Shown: positions 1-6,233, numbered from the stretch's first letter. The stretch: 16,284 nucleotides of DNA from Tannerellaceae bacterium (GCA_031273385.1 JAISRY010000047.1:1-16284); one strand, 5' to 3'. Numbers and translations are program-made. Notes: a model not told the origin generated them from the sequence alone.

Positions 1-80
1 CCCGGATGGGGTGGAAATTAGGCGAACATGCCAATATCGACGCGCCGGCCGCCCGTCAGATTTTGTTGTTACGTTTGTAA
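1..80 (+). CDS. 3' end of an unidentified gene (possibly DnaQ-like 3'-5' exonuclease)
   Basis: An open frame enters from the left edge, with complete codons from base 3, and ends at TAA 78-80. The last residues read RMGWKLGEHANIDAPAARQ and then ILLLRL. The stop is 10 bases before the coaBC start and all neighbours lie on the same strand, so this is probably the previous gene of the same operon. In several Bacteroidales genomes I recall a DnaQ-like exonuclease in front of coaBC, and that is the only ground for the suggested identity. About 25 residues are too few to name the protein. Confidence is moderate that it is coding and low for the function. Confidence 0.5.
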   Translation, partial: RMGWKLGEHANIDAPAARQILLLRL

Positions 81-90
81 TAGATAAAGG

Positions 91-1293
91 ATGCTGAAAG
101 ACAAAAAGATTATATTGGGAATTACAGGAAGTATCGCCGCTTACAAAGCCGCTTACCTTATCCGCGGATTGATAAGGAAAGGCGCCGGTGTGCAGGTGGT
201 GATCACCCCGTCGGGGAAAGAGTTCATTACCCCCGTTACACTTTCGGCGCTGAGCCGCCGTCCTGTGATCAGCGAGTTTTTTTCCAACCGCGACGGCTCC
301 TGGAACAGCCATGTCGATTTAGGGCTTTGGGCAGACGCCATGTTGATCGCCCCGGCTACGGCCTCCACCATAGGAAAGATAGCGAACGGCATTGCCGACA
401 CGATGCTGGCGACGACCTACCTCTCGTGCAAGGCGCCGGTGTTCATCGCCCCGGCGATGGACCTGGATATGTTTGCCCATCCCGCTACGCAGCAGAACCT
501 GGAGAGGTTGCGCTCGTTCGGCAATTACATCATTGAGCCGGCGGAAGGGCAATTGGCCAGCCATCTGGAGGGCAAGGGCAGGATGGAAGAGCCGGACAGG
601 ATCATCGGGATATTGGAGGAATTTTTTGCCGCACAACACACGCTTCAAAAAAAAAAGATACTGATCACGGCGGGGCCTACGTATGAAAAGATAGACCCTG
701 TCCGCTTTATCGGTAATTATTCGTCGGGCAAGATGGGGTTTGCCCTTGCTTCGGCATGCGCCCGGAGAGGGGCGGAGGTTACGCTGGTCACGGGGACTGT
801 CTCCCTATCCGCCGCACACCCTGCGATCAAACGGATCGATGTCGAATCGGCGGAGGAGATGTATGAGGCGGCCGTTTCCGCTTTTCCGGATGTCGATGCG
901 GCTATCCTGTGCGCCGCGGTAGCCGACTACCGGCCGGAGGCCATCTCCACGGAAAAGATCAAACGGGAATCCGCAAAGGATATGACACTGCACCTGACGC
1001 CCAATAAAGACATAGCGGCAACGCTGGGTGCGATGAAGCGGAAAGGGCAGGTCGTGGCAGGCTTTGCCCTGGAGACAAACGACGAACTGGCGCAGGCTGG
1101 GGAGAAGTTGAAGAGGAAGAATCTTGATTTTATCGTCTTAAACTCTCTTCGCGAACCGGGCGCGGGCTTCCGTGTCGACACAAACAGGATATCCATTATC
1201 GACAACAGGGGGGAAGTCCAACACTTTCCGCTGAAAGATAAACGGGATGCAGCTTCGGACATTATACATAAACTGGAAACACTATTGACATGA
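91..1293 (+). CDS. coaBC: Bifunctional phosphopantothenoylcysteine decarboxylase / phosphopantothenate-cysteine ligase CoaBC (Dfp)
   Basis: CoaBC carries out two cytoplasmic steps of coenzyme A synthesis: joining cysteine to 4'-phosphopantothenate (CoaB), and FMN-dependent decarboxylation to 4'-phosphopantetheine (CoaC). The 400 residues match the usual family length. CoaC spans about residues 1-185, with the flavin-binding GSIAAYKA segment at 13-20 and the expected catalytic His74 in NSHVDL. CoaB begins near 189 (ILITAGPTYEKID), with NYSSGKMG at 209-216, AAVADYRP at 275-282, Lys289/Lys291 and GFALET at 324-329. Two positions differ from the E. coli decarboxylase: the PxMN motif reads PAMDLDM (Asp124 for Asn125), and the Cys158 position reads Ser157 in ASHLEGKGRM. 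A run of ten A residues lies exactly between the domains. The start at 91 has AAAGG just upstream, and the stop overlaps the next gene by 4 bases. The identity is secure. Confidence 0.96.
   Translation: MLKDKKIILGITGSIAAYKAAYLIRGLIRKGAGVQVVITPSGKEFITPVTLSALSRRPVISEFFSNRDGSWNSHVDLGLWADAMLIAPATASTIGKIANGIADTMLATTYLSCKAPVFIAPAMDLDMFAHPATQQNLERLRSFGNYIIEPAEGQLASHLEGKGRMEEPDRIIGILEEFFAAQHTLQKKKILITAGPTYEKIDPVRFIGNYSSGKMGFALASACARRGAEVTLVTGTVSLSAAHPAIKRIDVESAEEMYEAAVSAFPDVDAAILCAAVADYRPEAISTEKIKRESAKDMTLHLTPNKDIAATLGAMKRKGQVVAGFALETNDELAQAGEKLKRKNLDFIVLNSLREPGAGFRVDTNRISIIDNRGEVQHFPLKDKRDAASDIIHKLETLLT
647..656 (+). repeat. A10 homopolymer at the CoaC/CoaB domain boundary
   Basis: Ten consecutive A residues encode the end of Gln186 through Lys189 of CoaBC, at the linker between decarboxylase and ligase domains. 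Losing one A leads to TGA within three codons after the tract (662-664). Gaining one A leads to a TGA about ten codons on. Slippage in either direction would therefore leave a CoaC-only protein of about 190-200 residues. The tract and stops are read directly; any biological use of slippage is inference. Confidence 0.9.
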
Positions 1294-2192
1294 GAACAGG
1301 CGTAATAGTGGCGTTTCTCTTCCTCAGCATATCATTCCCCTTTACAGGAGTGGCGCAGGAACTGAATGCCCGGATATCCATCAACAGCGATCAGGTGCAA
1401 GGGACGAACAAACAGGTTTTTACCACCCTCGAGACTGCGTTGACGGAATTTGTGAACAGCAGGAAGTGGTCGGATGCCACTTTTGCGGTCAATGAACGGA
1501 TCGATTGTACGATAAGCCTGATTATCAACGAACAGGAGGACAACCATTTCAAGTCGGAAATACAGGTGCAGGCACGCCGTCCGGCCTACAACTCAAGCTA
1601 TACGACGACCCTGTTGAACTTCCGCGACCGCCAGCTCGACTTCGAGTATACCGAATTTGAGCAGTTGGACTATGTCGAGAACACGCTAAGCAGCAACCTG
1701 ACGGCGACTGTCGTCTTCTATATCTATACCATCCTCGGGCTTGATTTCGACAGCTTTTCGCTCAAAGGAGGGAACGTCTTTTTCCAGCAGGCGCAACAGA
1801 TCGTCAACATGGCGCAATCCAACCCCGGATGGAACGGCTGGAAAGCCTTTGACAGCGACCGCAACCGCCATGCCGTCATCACCGCTTTAACGGACAATAC
1901 ATCGGATCTGTTTCACACGCTATGGTATACCTATCACCGCAAGGGGCTGGATGAGATGGCGGCAAACCCCGACCGCGGGCGGACGACCATCCTCGAAAGC
2001 CTGCCGGCGTTGGAGCAGATAAAAAGCGCCCGCCCCATGTCGGTCTTGCTGCAACTCTTTGTGGATGCGAAGCTGGATGAGGTGGTCGCCATCTATTCCA
2101 AAGCCAATACGCAGGAGAAGCAGGCCGGTTATAAACTGCTTTCCACACTGTACCCGACGGAAAGCGCCCGCTTAAATCCATTAAAAAATTAA
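1290..2192 (+). CDS. Exported DUF4835 family protein, function unknown
   Basis: This 300-residue protein begins with a clear signal peptide: MRT, a hydrophobic stretch to about residue 21, and a likely signal peptidase I site at GVA|QE. Mature residues are mostly soluble with no further obvious membrane segment, so a periplasmic or cell-surface location is likely. Overall pattern (ELNARISINSDQVQGTNKQ near the mature N terminus, length near 300, position between coaBC and recN) fits DUF4835, a family I know only from Bacteroidota and with no established role. The ATG overlaps the coaBC TGA as ATGA, implying translational coupling. I recognise no catalytic motif. The family assignment comes from memory, so it is likely but not certain. 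Confidence 0.8.
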   Translation: MRTGVIVAFLFLSISFPFTGVAQELNARISINSDQVQGTNKQVFTTLETALTEFVNSRKWSDATFAVNERIDCTISLIINEQEDNHFKSEIQVQARRPAYNSSYTTTLLNFRDRQLDFEYTEFEQLDYVENTLSSNLTATVVFYIYTILGLDFDSFSLKGGNVFFQQAQQIVNMAQSNPGWNGWKAFDSDRNRHAVITALTDNTSDLFHTLWYTYHRKGLDEMAANPDRGRTTILESLPALEQIKSARPMSVLLQLFVDAKLDEVVAIYSKANTQEKQAGYKLLSTLYPTESARLNPLKN

Positions 2193-2200
2193 TCGAGGCT

Positions 2201-3862
2201 ATGCTGAAATCCCTGTTCATACGGAATTATGTGTTGATTGATAGCCTGGATATCTCTTTTAACGACGCCTTTACGGTGATCACCGGCGAGACGGGAGCCG
2301 GAAAATCCATCATACTCGGGGCGTTAGCCCTGGTTTTAGGGCAGCGTGCCGACAGTAAAAGCATCAAAAAGGAGGAAGAGAAATGCACCGTCGAAGCGGC
2401 GTTCGATATCTCGACGTATCAACTGGAGGCGCTTTTCCAGGAGCATGATATGGAGTATGATACGCAGGCGTGCATCCTCCGCCGCGAACTGTTCGCCTCC
2501 GGAAAATCACGCGCTTTCGTCAACGACTCCCCCGTCTCCCTGAACGCCCTGAAAGAGTTGGGCAACCGTCTGATCGATATCCATTCGCAGCACCAGAACC
2601 TGCTGCTGGGCGACAATAAATTCCAACTGAACGTGGTAGATATCATGTCCCAAAACGAACCGTTATTGCTGCAATACCGGAAAGAATATGCCCGTTACCA
2701 ATCCTTGCGTAAGGAGCTGAAAGAGCTGACGGGGAAAGCCGCCCTCTCCGGACAGGAGGAGGACTATATCCGTTTCCAGTTGGAACAGCTCGACGAAACC
2801 CGCCTCGTAGCAGGCGAACAGGAGGAGCTGGAACAGGAAATGGAAACGCTCTCACATGCCGGGGAGATCAAAAACGGCCTGTACAAAATAACCGGACTGC
2901 TCAATGGCGACGACCGCCCCGGGTGCGTACAGGTCATCAAAGATGCCCTGGCCGCCGCCGGCTCGCTGGAACGGTACTACCCCAAAGCCAACGAGATTGC
3001 CGGACGGCTTCGCATGGCCTATATCGACCTGAACGACCTGGCCTCCGAAACCGATGCCCTGAAAGAGGATGTGGAGTTTCATCCCGAGCGCCATCAATGG
3101 ATCAGCGAACGGCTGGATACCCTTTACACCCTGCAACAGAAACACCGTGTCGCAACGGTGGAAGAGCTTATCCGCCTCAAAGAGCGATACGGCCTCCAAC
3201 TGAAAGAGATCGACTCGTTCGACGAACAGATCGACCGCCTGAAAACAGAGACCGAAGCGTCATACGCCGCACTGACGGCGCAGGCCAACCAGCTCAGCGT
3301 CCAACGCAAGAAAGCCGCCTTAGCGATAAGCCATCAGCTAACCGCTAAACTGGCTCTCCTGGGGATGCCCCATACCCGCTTCCGCATTGACTTCGTCCCG
3401 AAGACGGAGCCTGAAAGCGACGGGATGGACGAGGTTAGGTTTATGTTCTCGGCCAATAAAAGCAGCGAACCCGAACGGGTCGCACAAACGGCCTCCGGCG
3501 GGGAGATATCCCGTCTAATGCTTTGTATCAAGGCGATGATCGCCGGCTTCACGGCATTGCCGGCGATTATCTTCGACGAAGTGGATATGGGAGTATCCGG
3601 CGATATCGCCGATAAGATGGGCGACATTATGCAGGAGCTGGGAACGAAGATGCAGGTCATCGCCATTACCCACCTGCCCCAGATCGCCTCGAAAGGAAAA
3701 GAGCACTATTTTGTCTACAAAGAAGATACGGACAAACAGACCGTCACGCAAATAAAAAGGCTGGACAACGAAGAACGCATCAGGGAGGTCGCCCGCATGT
3801 TGAGCGGTGCGACGGTAACGGAAGCATCCCTCGCCAATGCAAGGGAACTGCTGCACATATAA
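2201..3862 (+). CDS. recN: DNA repair protein RecN, SMC-like ATPase
   Basis: RecN is a cytoplasmic SMC-like ATPase that acts early in double-strand break repair by recombination. The 553 residues match the usual length. The N-terminal ATPase half has a Walker A motif GETGAGKS at residues 29-36. The middle (about 150-380) is rich in charged and Glu/Leu residues and should form the coiled-coil arms, with QEEDYIRFQLEQLDE typical of the family. The C-terminal half has the ABC signature SGGEISRLML near 432-441, then Walker B IIFDEVD near 455-461 followed by GVSG, and ITHLPQIAS as the switch region. It starts 8 bases after the DUF4835 stop, in the same operon. No SOS-type operator is evident in that short gap, and the gene seems to depend on the upstream promoter. 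Identification is firm. Confidence 0.97.
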   Translation: MLKSLFIRNYVLIDSLDISFNDAFTVITGETGAGKSIILGALALVLGQRADSKSIKKEEEKCTVEAAFDISTYQLEALFQEHDMEYDTQACILRRELFASGKSRAFVNDSPVSLNALKELGNRLIDIHSQHQNLLLGDNKFQLNVVDIMSQNEPLLLQYRKEYARYQSLRKELKELTGKAALSGQEEDYIRFQLEQLDETRLVAGEQEELEQEMETLSHAGEIKNGLYKITGLLNGDDRPGCVQVIKDALAAAGSLERYYPKANEIAGRLRMAYIDLNDLASETDALKEDVEFHPERHQWISERLDTLYTLQQKHRVATVEELIRLKERYGLQLKEIDSFDEQIDRLKTETEASYAALTAQANQLSVQRKKAALAISHQLTAKLALLGMPHTRFRIDFVPKTEPESDGMDEVRFMFSANKSSEPERVAQTASGGEISRLMLCIKAMIAGFTALPAIIFDEVDMGVSGDIADKMGDIMQELGTKMQVIAITHLPQIASKGKEHYFVYKEDTDKQTVTQIKRLDNEERIREVARMLSGATVTEASLANARELLHI

Positions 3863-3881
3863 ATTCAGAAACAAGAATCCG

Positions 3882-4634
3882 ATGAAAGAAAATGAAATGA
3901 TTTTTGGCCTCCGCGCCGTCATTGAAGCGATACAGGCCGGTAAAGAGATAGATAAGGTATTGGTGAAAAGAGACCTGCAGGGCGATCTCTCCAAAGAGCT
4001 TTTCGACGCCCTGAAAGAGAGGGATATCCCTATTCAGCGCGTGCCGGTCGAACGGCTCAACCGCGTGACGCGGAAGAACCACCAGGGGGTGGTCGCCTTT
4101 ATCCCCGCCGTCACCTACCAACGCCTGGAAGACATCATCCCATTCCTCTACGAACAGGGGAAAAGCCCTTTCGTCGTCCTGCTGGACGGGATAACGGATG
4201 TACGCAATTTCGGGGCGATTGCCCGGACGTGCGAATGTGCCGGCGTAGACGCTATCGTGATACCGGAGAAAGGAAGCGTGACGGTCAATGCAGACGCCGT
4301 AAAGACGTCGGCAGGCGCACTGCACGTCTTGCCGGTATGCAGGGAGAGGAGCATAAACGAAGCGATCCGTTTCCTGAAAGACAGCGGCGTGAAAGTGATT
4401 GCCGCCACCGAAAAGGCGGCGGACGACTATACCGCCGTATCCTACGATGGGCCTGTGGCGATTGTCATGGGTGCGGAAGATACCGGCATATCCACGCCGA
4501 ACCTGCTGATATGCGATCACTTAGTCAAGATACCCATCCTGGGTACCATCGGGTCGCTGAACGTCTCCGTCGCTTCGTCGATTATGATCTACGAAGCGGT
4601 TCGCCAACAAATAAAAGAGAGGAAAACACATTAA
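3882..4634 (+). CDS. rlmB: 23S rRNA (guanosine-2'-O-)-methyltransferase RlmB, TrmH/SpoU family
   Basis: This SPOUT-class enzyme is expected to 2'-O-methylate a guanosine in 23S rRNA (G2251 in E. coli), using S-adenosylmethionine. The 250-residue protein has the short N-terminal RNA-binding domain ([10 protein letters not shown], then [11 protein letters not shown]) and the three SpoU motifs. Motif 1 is [14 protein letters not shown] at about 103-116 with Asn109 and Arg116; motif 2 is [12 protein letters not shown] at about 192-203; motif 3 is [10 protein letters not shown] at about 224-233, which forms the trefoil-knot cofactor site. I chose ATG 3882 because it lies 19 bases after recN. An in-frame ATG at 3837 lies inside recN and would add 15 residues foreign to the family. 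Other TrmH-family specificities (for example tRNA) are possible, but the length and N-terminal domain favour RlmB. Confidence 0.92.
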   Translation: MKENEMIFGLRAVIEAIQAGKEIDKVLVKRDLQGDLSKELFDALKERDIPIQRVPVERLNRVTRKNHQGVVAFIPAVTYQRLEDIIPFLYEQGKSPFVVLLDGITDVRNFGAIARTCECAGVDAIVIPEKGSVTVNADAVKTSAGALHVLPVCRERSINEAIRFLKDSGVKVIAATEKAADDYTAVSYDGPVAIVMGAEDTGISTPNLLICDHLVKIPILGTIGSLNVSVASSIMIYEAVRQQIKERKTH

Positions 4635-4647
4635 AACAACACATAAA

Positions 4648-5028
4648 ATGAAGAAAGTAATCGCAACCGCCGCCGCTCCCGCCGCCATCGGCGCATACAG
4701 CCAGGCCATCCAGGCGGGAAACATGCTCTTCCTGTCCGGCCAACTGGGTATAGACCCCGCAACGGGAAACATCGTCGACGGCGGAGTAAAAGAACAGACA
4801 GCCCAGGTATTCAAGAATATCCACGCCATCCTGTCCGAAGCCGGCTACAGCATAGACGACGTCGTAAAAACAACCGTATTCTTAGCCGACATGGCCGACT
4901 TCGCCGCCGTAAACGAAGTATACGCCTCGCAGTTCAACGCCGCTTTCCCCGCCCGCTCCACAGTCGCCGTAAAGACATTACCCAAAAACGGACTTGTCGA
5001 AATAGAGGCCGTTGCAGTGAATAGTTAA
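4648..5028 (+). CDS. ridA: RidA family 2-iminobutanoate/2-iminopropanoate deaminase
   Basis: RidA hydrolyses reactive enamine/imine intermediates made by PLP enzymes such as threonine dehydratase, and works as a cytoplasmic trimer. The 126 residues match the family. GAYSQAI at 15-21 carries the substrate-site Tyr17. PARSTV at 101-106 carries Arg103, which binds the substrate carboxylate. The C-terminal [11 protein letters not shown] contains the conserved Glu residues (118 and 120). The gene lies 13 bases behind rlmB and seems to close the operon. The last two residues (Asn-Ser) and stop fall in an AATAGT-rich stretch that continues into the repeat region, so the 3' end may have been remodelled by the adjacent element. 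Identity is secure; the precise physiological substrate is not shown by the sequence. Confidence 0.95.
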   Translation: MKKVIATAAAPAAIGAYSQAIQAGNMLFLSGQLGIDPATGNIVDGGVKEQTAQVFKNIHAILSEAGYSIDDVVKTTVFLADMADFAAVNEVYASQFNAAFPARSTVAVKTLPKNGLVEIEAVAVNS

Positions 5029-5122
5029 TAGTGAATAACGAATAGTGAGTACCCAATAAACCAGGTTTATCAAAAAGGGAAATGACGGCGATAGCTTGGT
5101 TTCCAGCCGATTATAATCAAAT

Positions 5123-5212
5123 AGTATCCGTCATAAACGTAGTGAAGCAATCCAGAAGTGCGACACATAGACACACCTGGATTGCTTCACTCCGTTCGCA
5201 ATGACGGATACT
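5123..5212. repeat. REP-like hairpin unit, left copy
   Basis: GTGAAGCAATCCAG at 5142-5155 pairs perfectly with CTGGATTGCTTCAC at 5177-5190 around a 21-base loop. After a short internal mismatch, the outer 12 bases (5123-5134, containing ATCCGTCAT) pair perfectly with 5201-5212. The pattern 'cattgcgaac...gtgaagcaatcc' resembles dispersed palindromic repeats that I recall from many bacterial genomes, including Bacteroidota. That comparison is from memory. Its sister copy lies at 5767-5849 in the other arm. Confidence 0.85.
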
Positions 5213-5252
5213 TATCGTCTATTTTTTCGGAACATCGCCGTAGATGCGTTGT

Positions 5253-5719
5253 TACAAATTTGATTCCTTTTGGTACAAAATAGAAAGAAAAGGGCAAAAA
5301 GCCCTCCAGATAAAGTTTTCCTTTTTTTGCCTTCACAGCTTCACCTTTCGTGTAACACGCTGACTTGTATCTGAATGTGGTGAAGGTAGGGTGAAGGGAG
5401 GTGAATGAAAAGTGAAACGGGGCGCCGGGGATGGCCTTCCACCTTATTGTGTAAATAATCGAACAACTTACTCCCCCGGATCGGCAAGAACGAATGCCGG
5501 TTGATTATCGACTTATTTATACAATAAGAGTAGGAGGCCATCCCCGGCGCCCCGTTTCACTTTTCATTCACCTCCCTTCACCCTACCTTCACCACATTAA
5601 TATGTCCGTCAGCGTGTTACACGAAAGGTGAAGCTGTGAAGGCAAAAAAAAGAAAACTTTATCTGGAGGGCTTTTTGCTCTTTTCTTTCTGTTTTGTACC
5701 AAAAAGTATCAAATTTGTA
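5253..5719. repeat. Conserved core of the long palindrome, with 63-base and 43-base identical arm segments
   Basis: Inside the larger palindrome the arms become nearly identical. Bases 5374-5436 are the exact reverse complement of 5536-5598 (63 bases), and 5322-5364 of 5608-5650 (43 bases). The ends TACAAATTTG (5253-5262) and CAAATTTGTA (5710-5719) pair perfectly. Near the apex, 5443-5458 pairs with 5513-5528 with one mismatch. The 63-base block carries GTGAA four times at 5380, 5391, 5401 and 5412, spaced 11, 10 and 11 bases (about one helical turn), and a GGCGCC palindrome. Between the two perfect blocks, the left TTGTATCTG and right ATATGTCC portions do not match. Short ORFs here run through both arms in ways expected of chance. 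Confidence 0.92.
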
Positions 5720-5766
5720 GCAGCCTGTGGACGGGGGATATACCGATAGAATAAACAATAAGAAAC

Positions 5767-5849
5767 CGTCATTGCGAACGCAGTGAAGCAATCCAGGAGT
5801 TCGTCTGTGTGTCCCACCTCTGGATTGCTTCACTACGTTTATAATGACG
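5767..5849. repeat. REP-like hairpin unit, right copy
   Basis: GTGAAGCAATCCAG at 5783-5796 pairs perfectly with CTGGATTGCTTCAC at 5820-5833. The flanks CGTCATT (5767-5773) and AATGACG (5843-5849) pair as well. The unit is the inverted counterpart of the hairpin at 5123-5212. The loop sequences differ in part while the stems are conserved. Confidence 0.85.
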
Positions 5850-5890
5850 AGAATTTACAATCGGCTAAAAATCAATCAATTCTCGTCATT
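5843..5890. repeat. 13-base perfect hairpin sharing an end with the REP-like unit
   Basis: AATGACGAGAATT (5843-5855) pairs perfectly with AATTCTCGTCATT (5878-5890) around a 22-base loop. Its left end is the right end of the REP-like hairpin at 5767-5849, so two hairpins share one AATGACG block. The matching place in the left arm (5081-5134) keeps only the ATGACGG/CCGTCAT ends. Confidence 0.8.
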
Positions 5891-6025
5891 TCCCCTTTTT
5901 GATAAACGCAGTTTATTGGGCACTCGCAATGACGGTTACCACTTAACTATAATTAGCTGGAAATCAGAGAATCATTGTCACTTCCCTCTTTGCTCGATGA
6001 CGGGCTTTAACCGCCACTGCTATTC

Positions 6026-6109
6026 GGACGGGAGCTATTTTCAACGGGACGGGAGCTATTTTTTTTCGGACGGGAGCTATTTTTATTTGGACGGGAGCTA
6101 TTTCCGGTT
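6026..6109. repeat. Tandem array of four 21-base direct repeats (GGACGGGAGCTATTT core)
   Basis: The 15-base core GGACGGGAGCTATTT occurs identically at 6026, 6047, 6068 and 6089, an exact 21-base period. The remaining 6 bases vary and are mostly T-rich. As 21 is a multiple of three, one plus-strand frame (open from 5844 to 6125) reads DGSYF plus two variable residues four times. That frame starts inside the neighbouring palindrome and has no ribosome binding site, so I do not call it a gene. The preceding 98 bases (5928-6025) hold only loose resemblance to the CGTCATT blocks and nothing else that I recognise. Confidence 0.93.
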
Positions 6110-6110
6110 T

Positions 6111-6220
6111 TACACAATTGTGTAGATGCGGCTACATAACTGTGTAGGTTGAGCTACACAATTGTCTGTGCCTGACTACACAACTATGTACGTCCGGCTA
6201 CACAACTGTATATTTCCGGC
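6111..6220. repeat. Tandem array of five 22-base units, each centred on a 14-base palindrome
   Basis: The palindrome TACACAATTGTGTA at 6111-6124 is followed by variants at 6133, 6155, 6177 and 6199 (TACATAACTGTGTA, TACACAATTGTCTG, TACACAACTATGTA, TACACAACTGTATA), an exact 22-base period. Each is followed by an 8-base linker usually ending in GGC or a similar triplet (for example GATGCGGC, CGTCCGGC). The array ends 13 bases from the stop codon of the minus-strand fic gene. The dyad symmetry and roughly two-turn spacing look like a phased array of binding sites for a dimeric protein, which is inference. There is no room for spacers of CRISPR type. Confidence 0.93.
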
Positions 6221-6233
6221 GGCAGCGCCTGCT

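Larger units (their letters stand above)
5045..5927. repeat. Long imperfect inverted repeat (about 880 bases, nearly full-length palindrome)
   Basis: The left arm (5045 to about 5458) reads, in order, as an imperfect reverse complement of the right arm (about 5513-5927). From outside inward, matching blocks are a GAGTACCC/CCCAATAAAC end, CAAAAAGGGAAATGACG, GCCGATT, a GTGAAGCAATCCAG hairpin unit, a diverged A+T-rich stretch, and then the highly conserved core at 5253-5719. A weaker 8-base match (ATAGTTAA at 5021-5028 with TTAACTAT at 5943-5950) may extend the arms to the ridA stop codon. The unpaired apex is about 54 bases (5459-5512) and holds a small CGGCA/TGCCG stem (5482-5486 with 5495-5499). 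No transposase or convincing ORF lies inside. It could be a foldback or MITE-like element, a pair of inverted copies of a 430-base repeat, or the template of a very long hairpin RNA. Confidence 0.9.

Noticed and set aside
3837..3881. Earlier start of rlmB inside recN
   Set aside because: It would add 15 residues without family support. ATG 3882 lies just behind recN and gives the expected N terminus.
5341..5833. Short minus-strand ORFs in the palindrome (66 and 74 codons)
   Set aside because: They cross arm and apex sequence with no domain or ribosome binding site and are explained by the inverted repeat.
5844..6125. 93-codon plus-strand ORF with four DGSYF heptapeptide repeats
   Set aside because: It starts inside the palindrome arm, lacks a ribosome binding site, and its sequence outside the repeats has no protein-like pattern. 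The repeat looks better explained as a DNA array. It is kept only as a possibility in the 21-base repeat finding.
6026..6220. CRISPR array
   Set aside because: Units are 21 and 22 bases in total with 6-8 base variable parts, leaving no room for spacers, and no cas gene is in the window.
6026..6220. Iteron-type plasmid or phage replication origin
   Set aside because: Periods of 21-22 bases fit iterons, but no Rep or partition gene is near, and the surroundings are chromosomal housekeeping genes.
6213..6233. Rho-independent terminator of fic
   Set aside because: A short GGC/GCC stem is present but no T-run follows on the minus strand.
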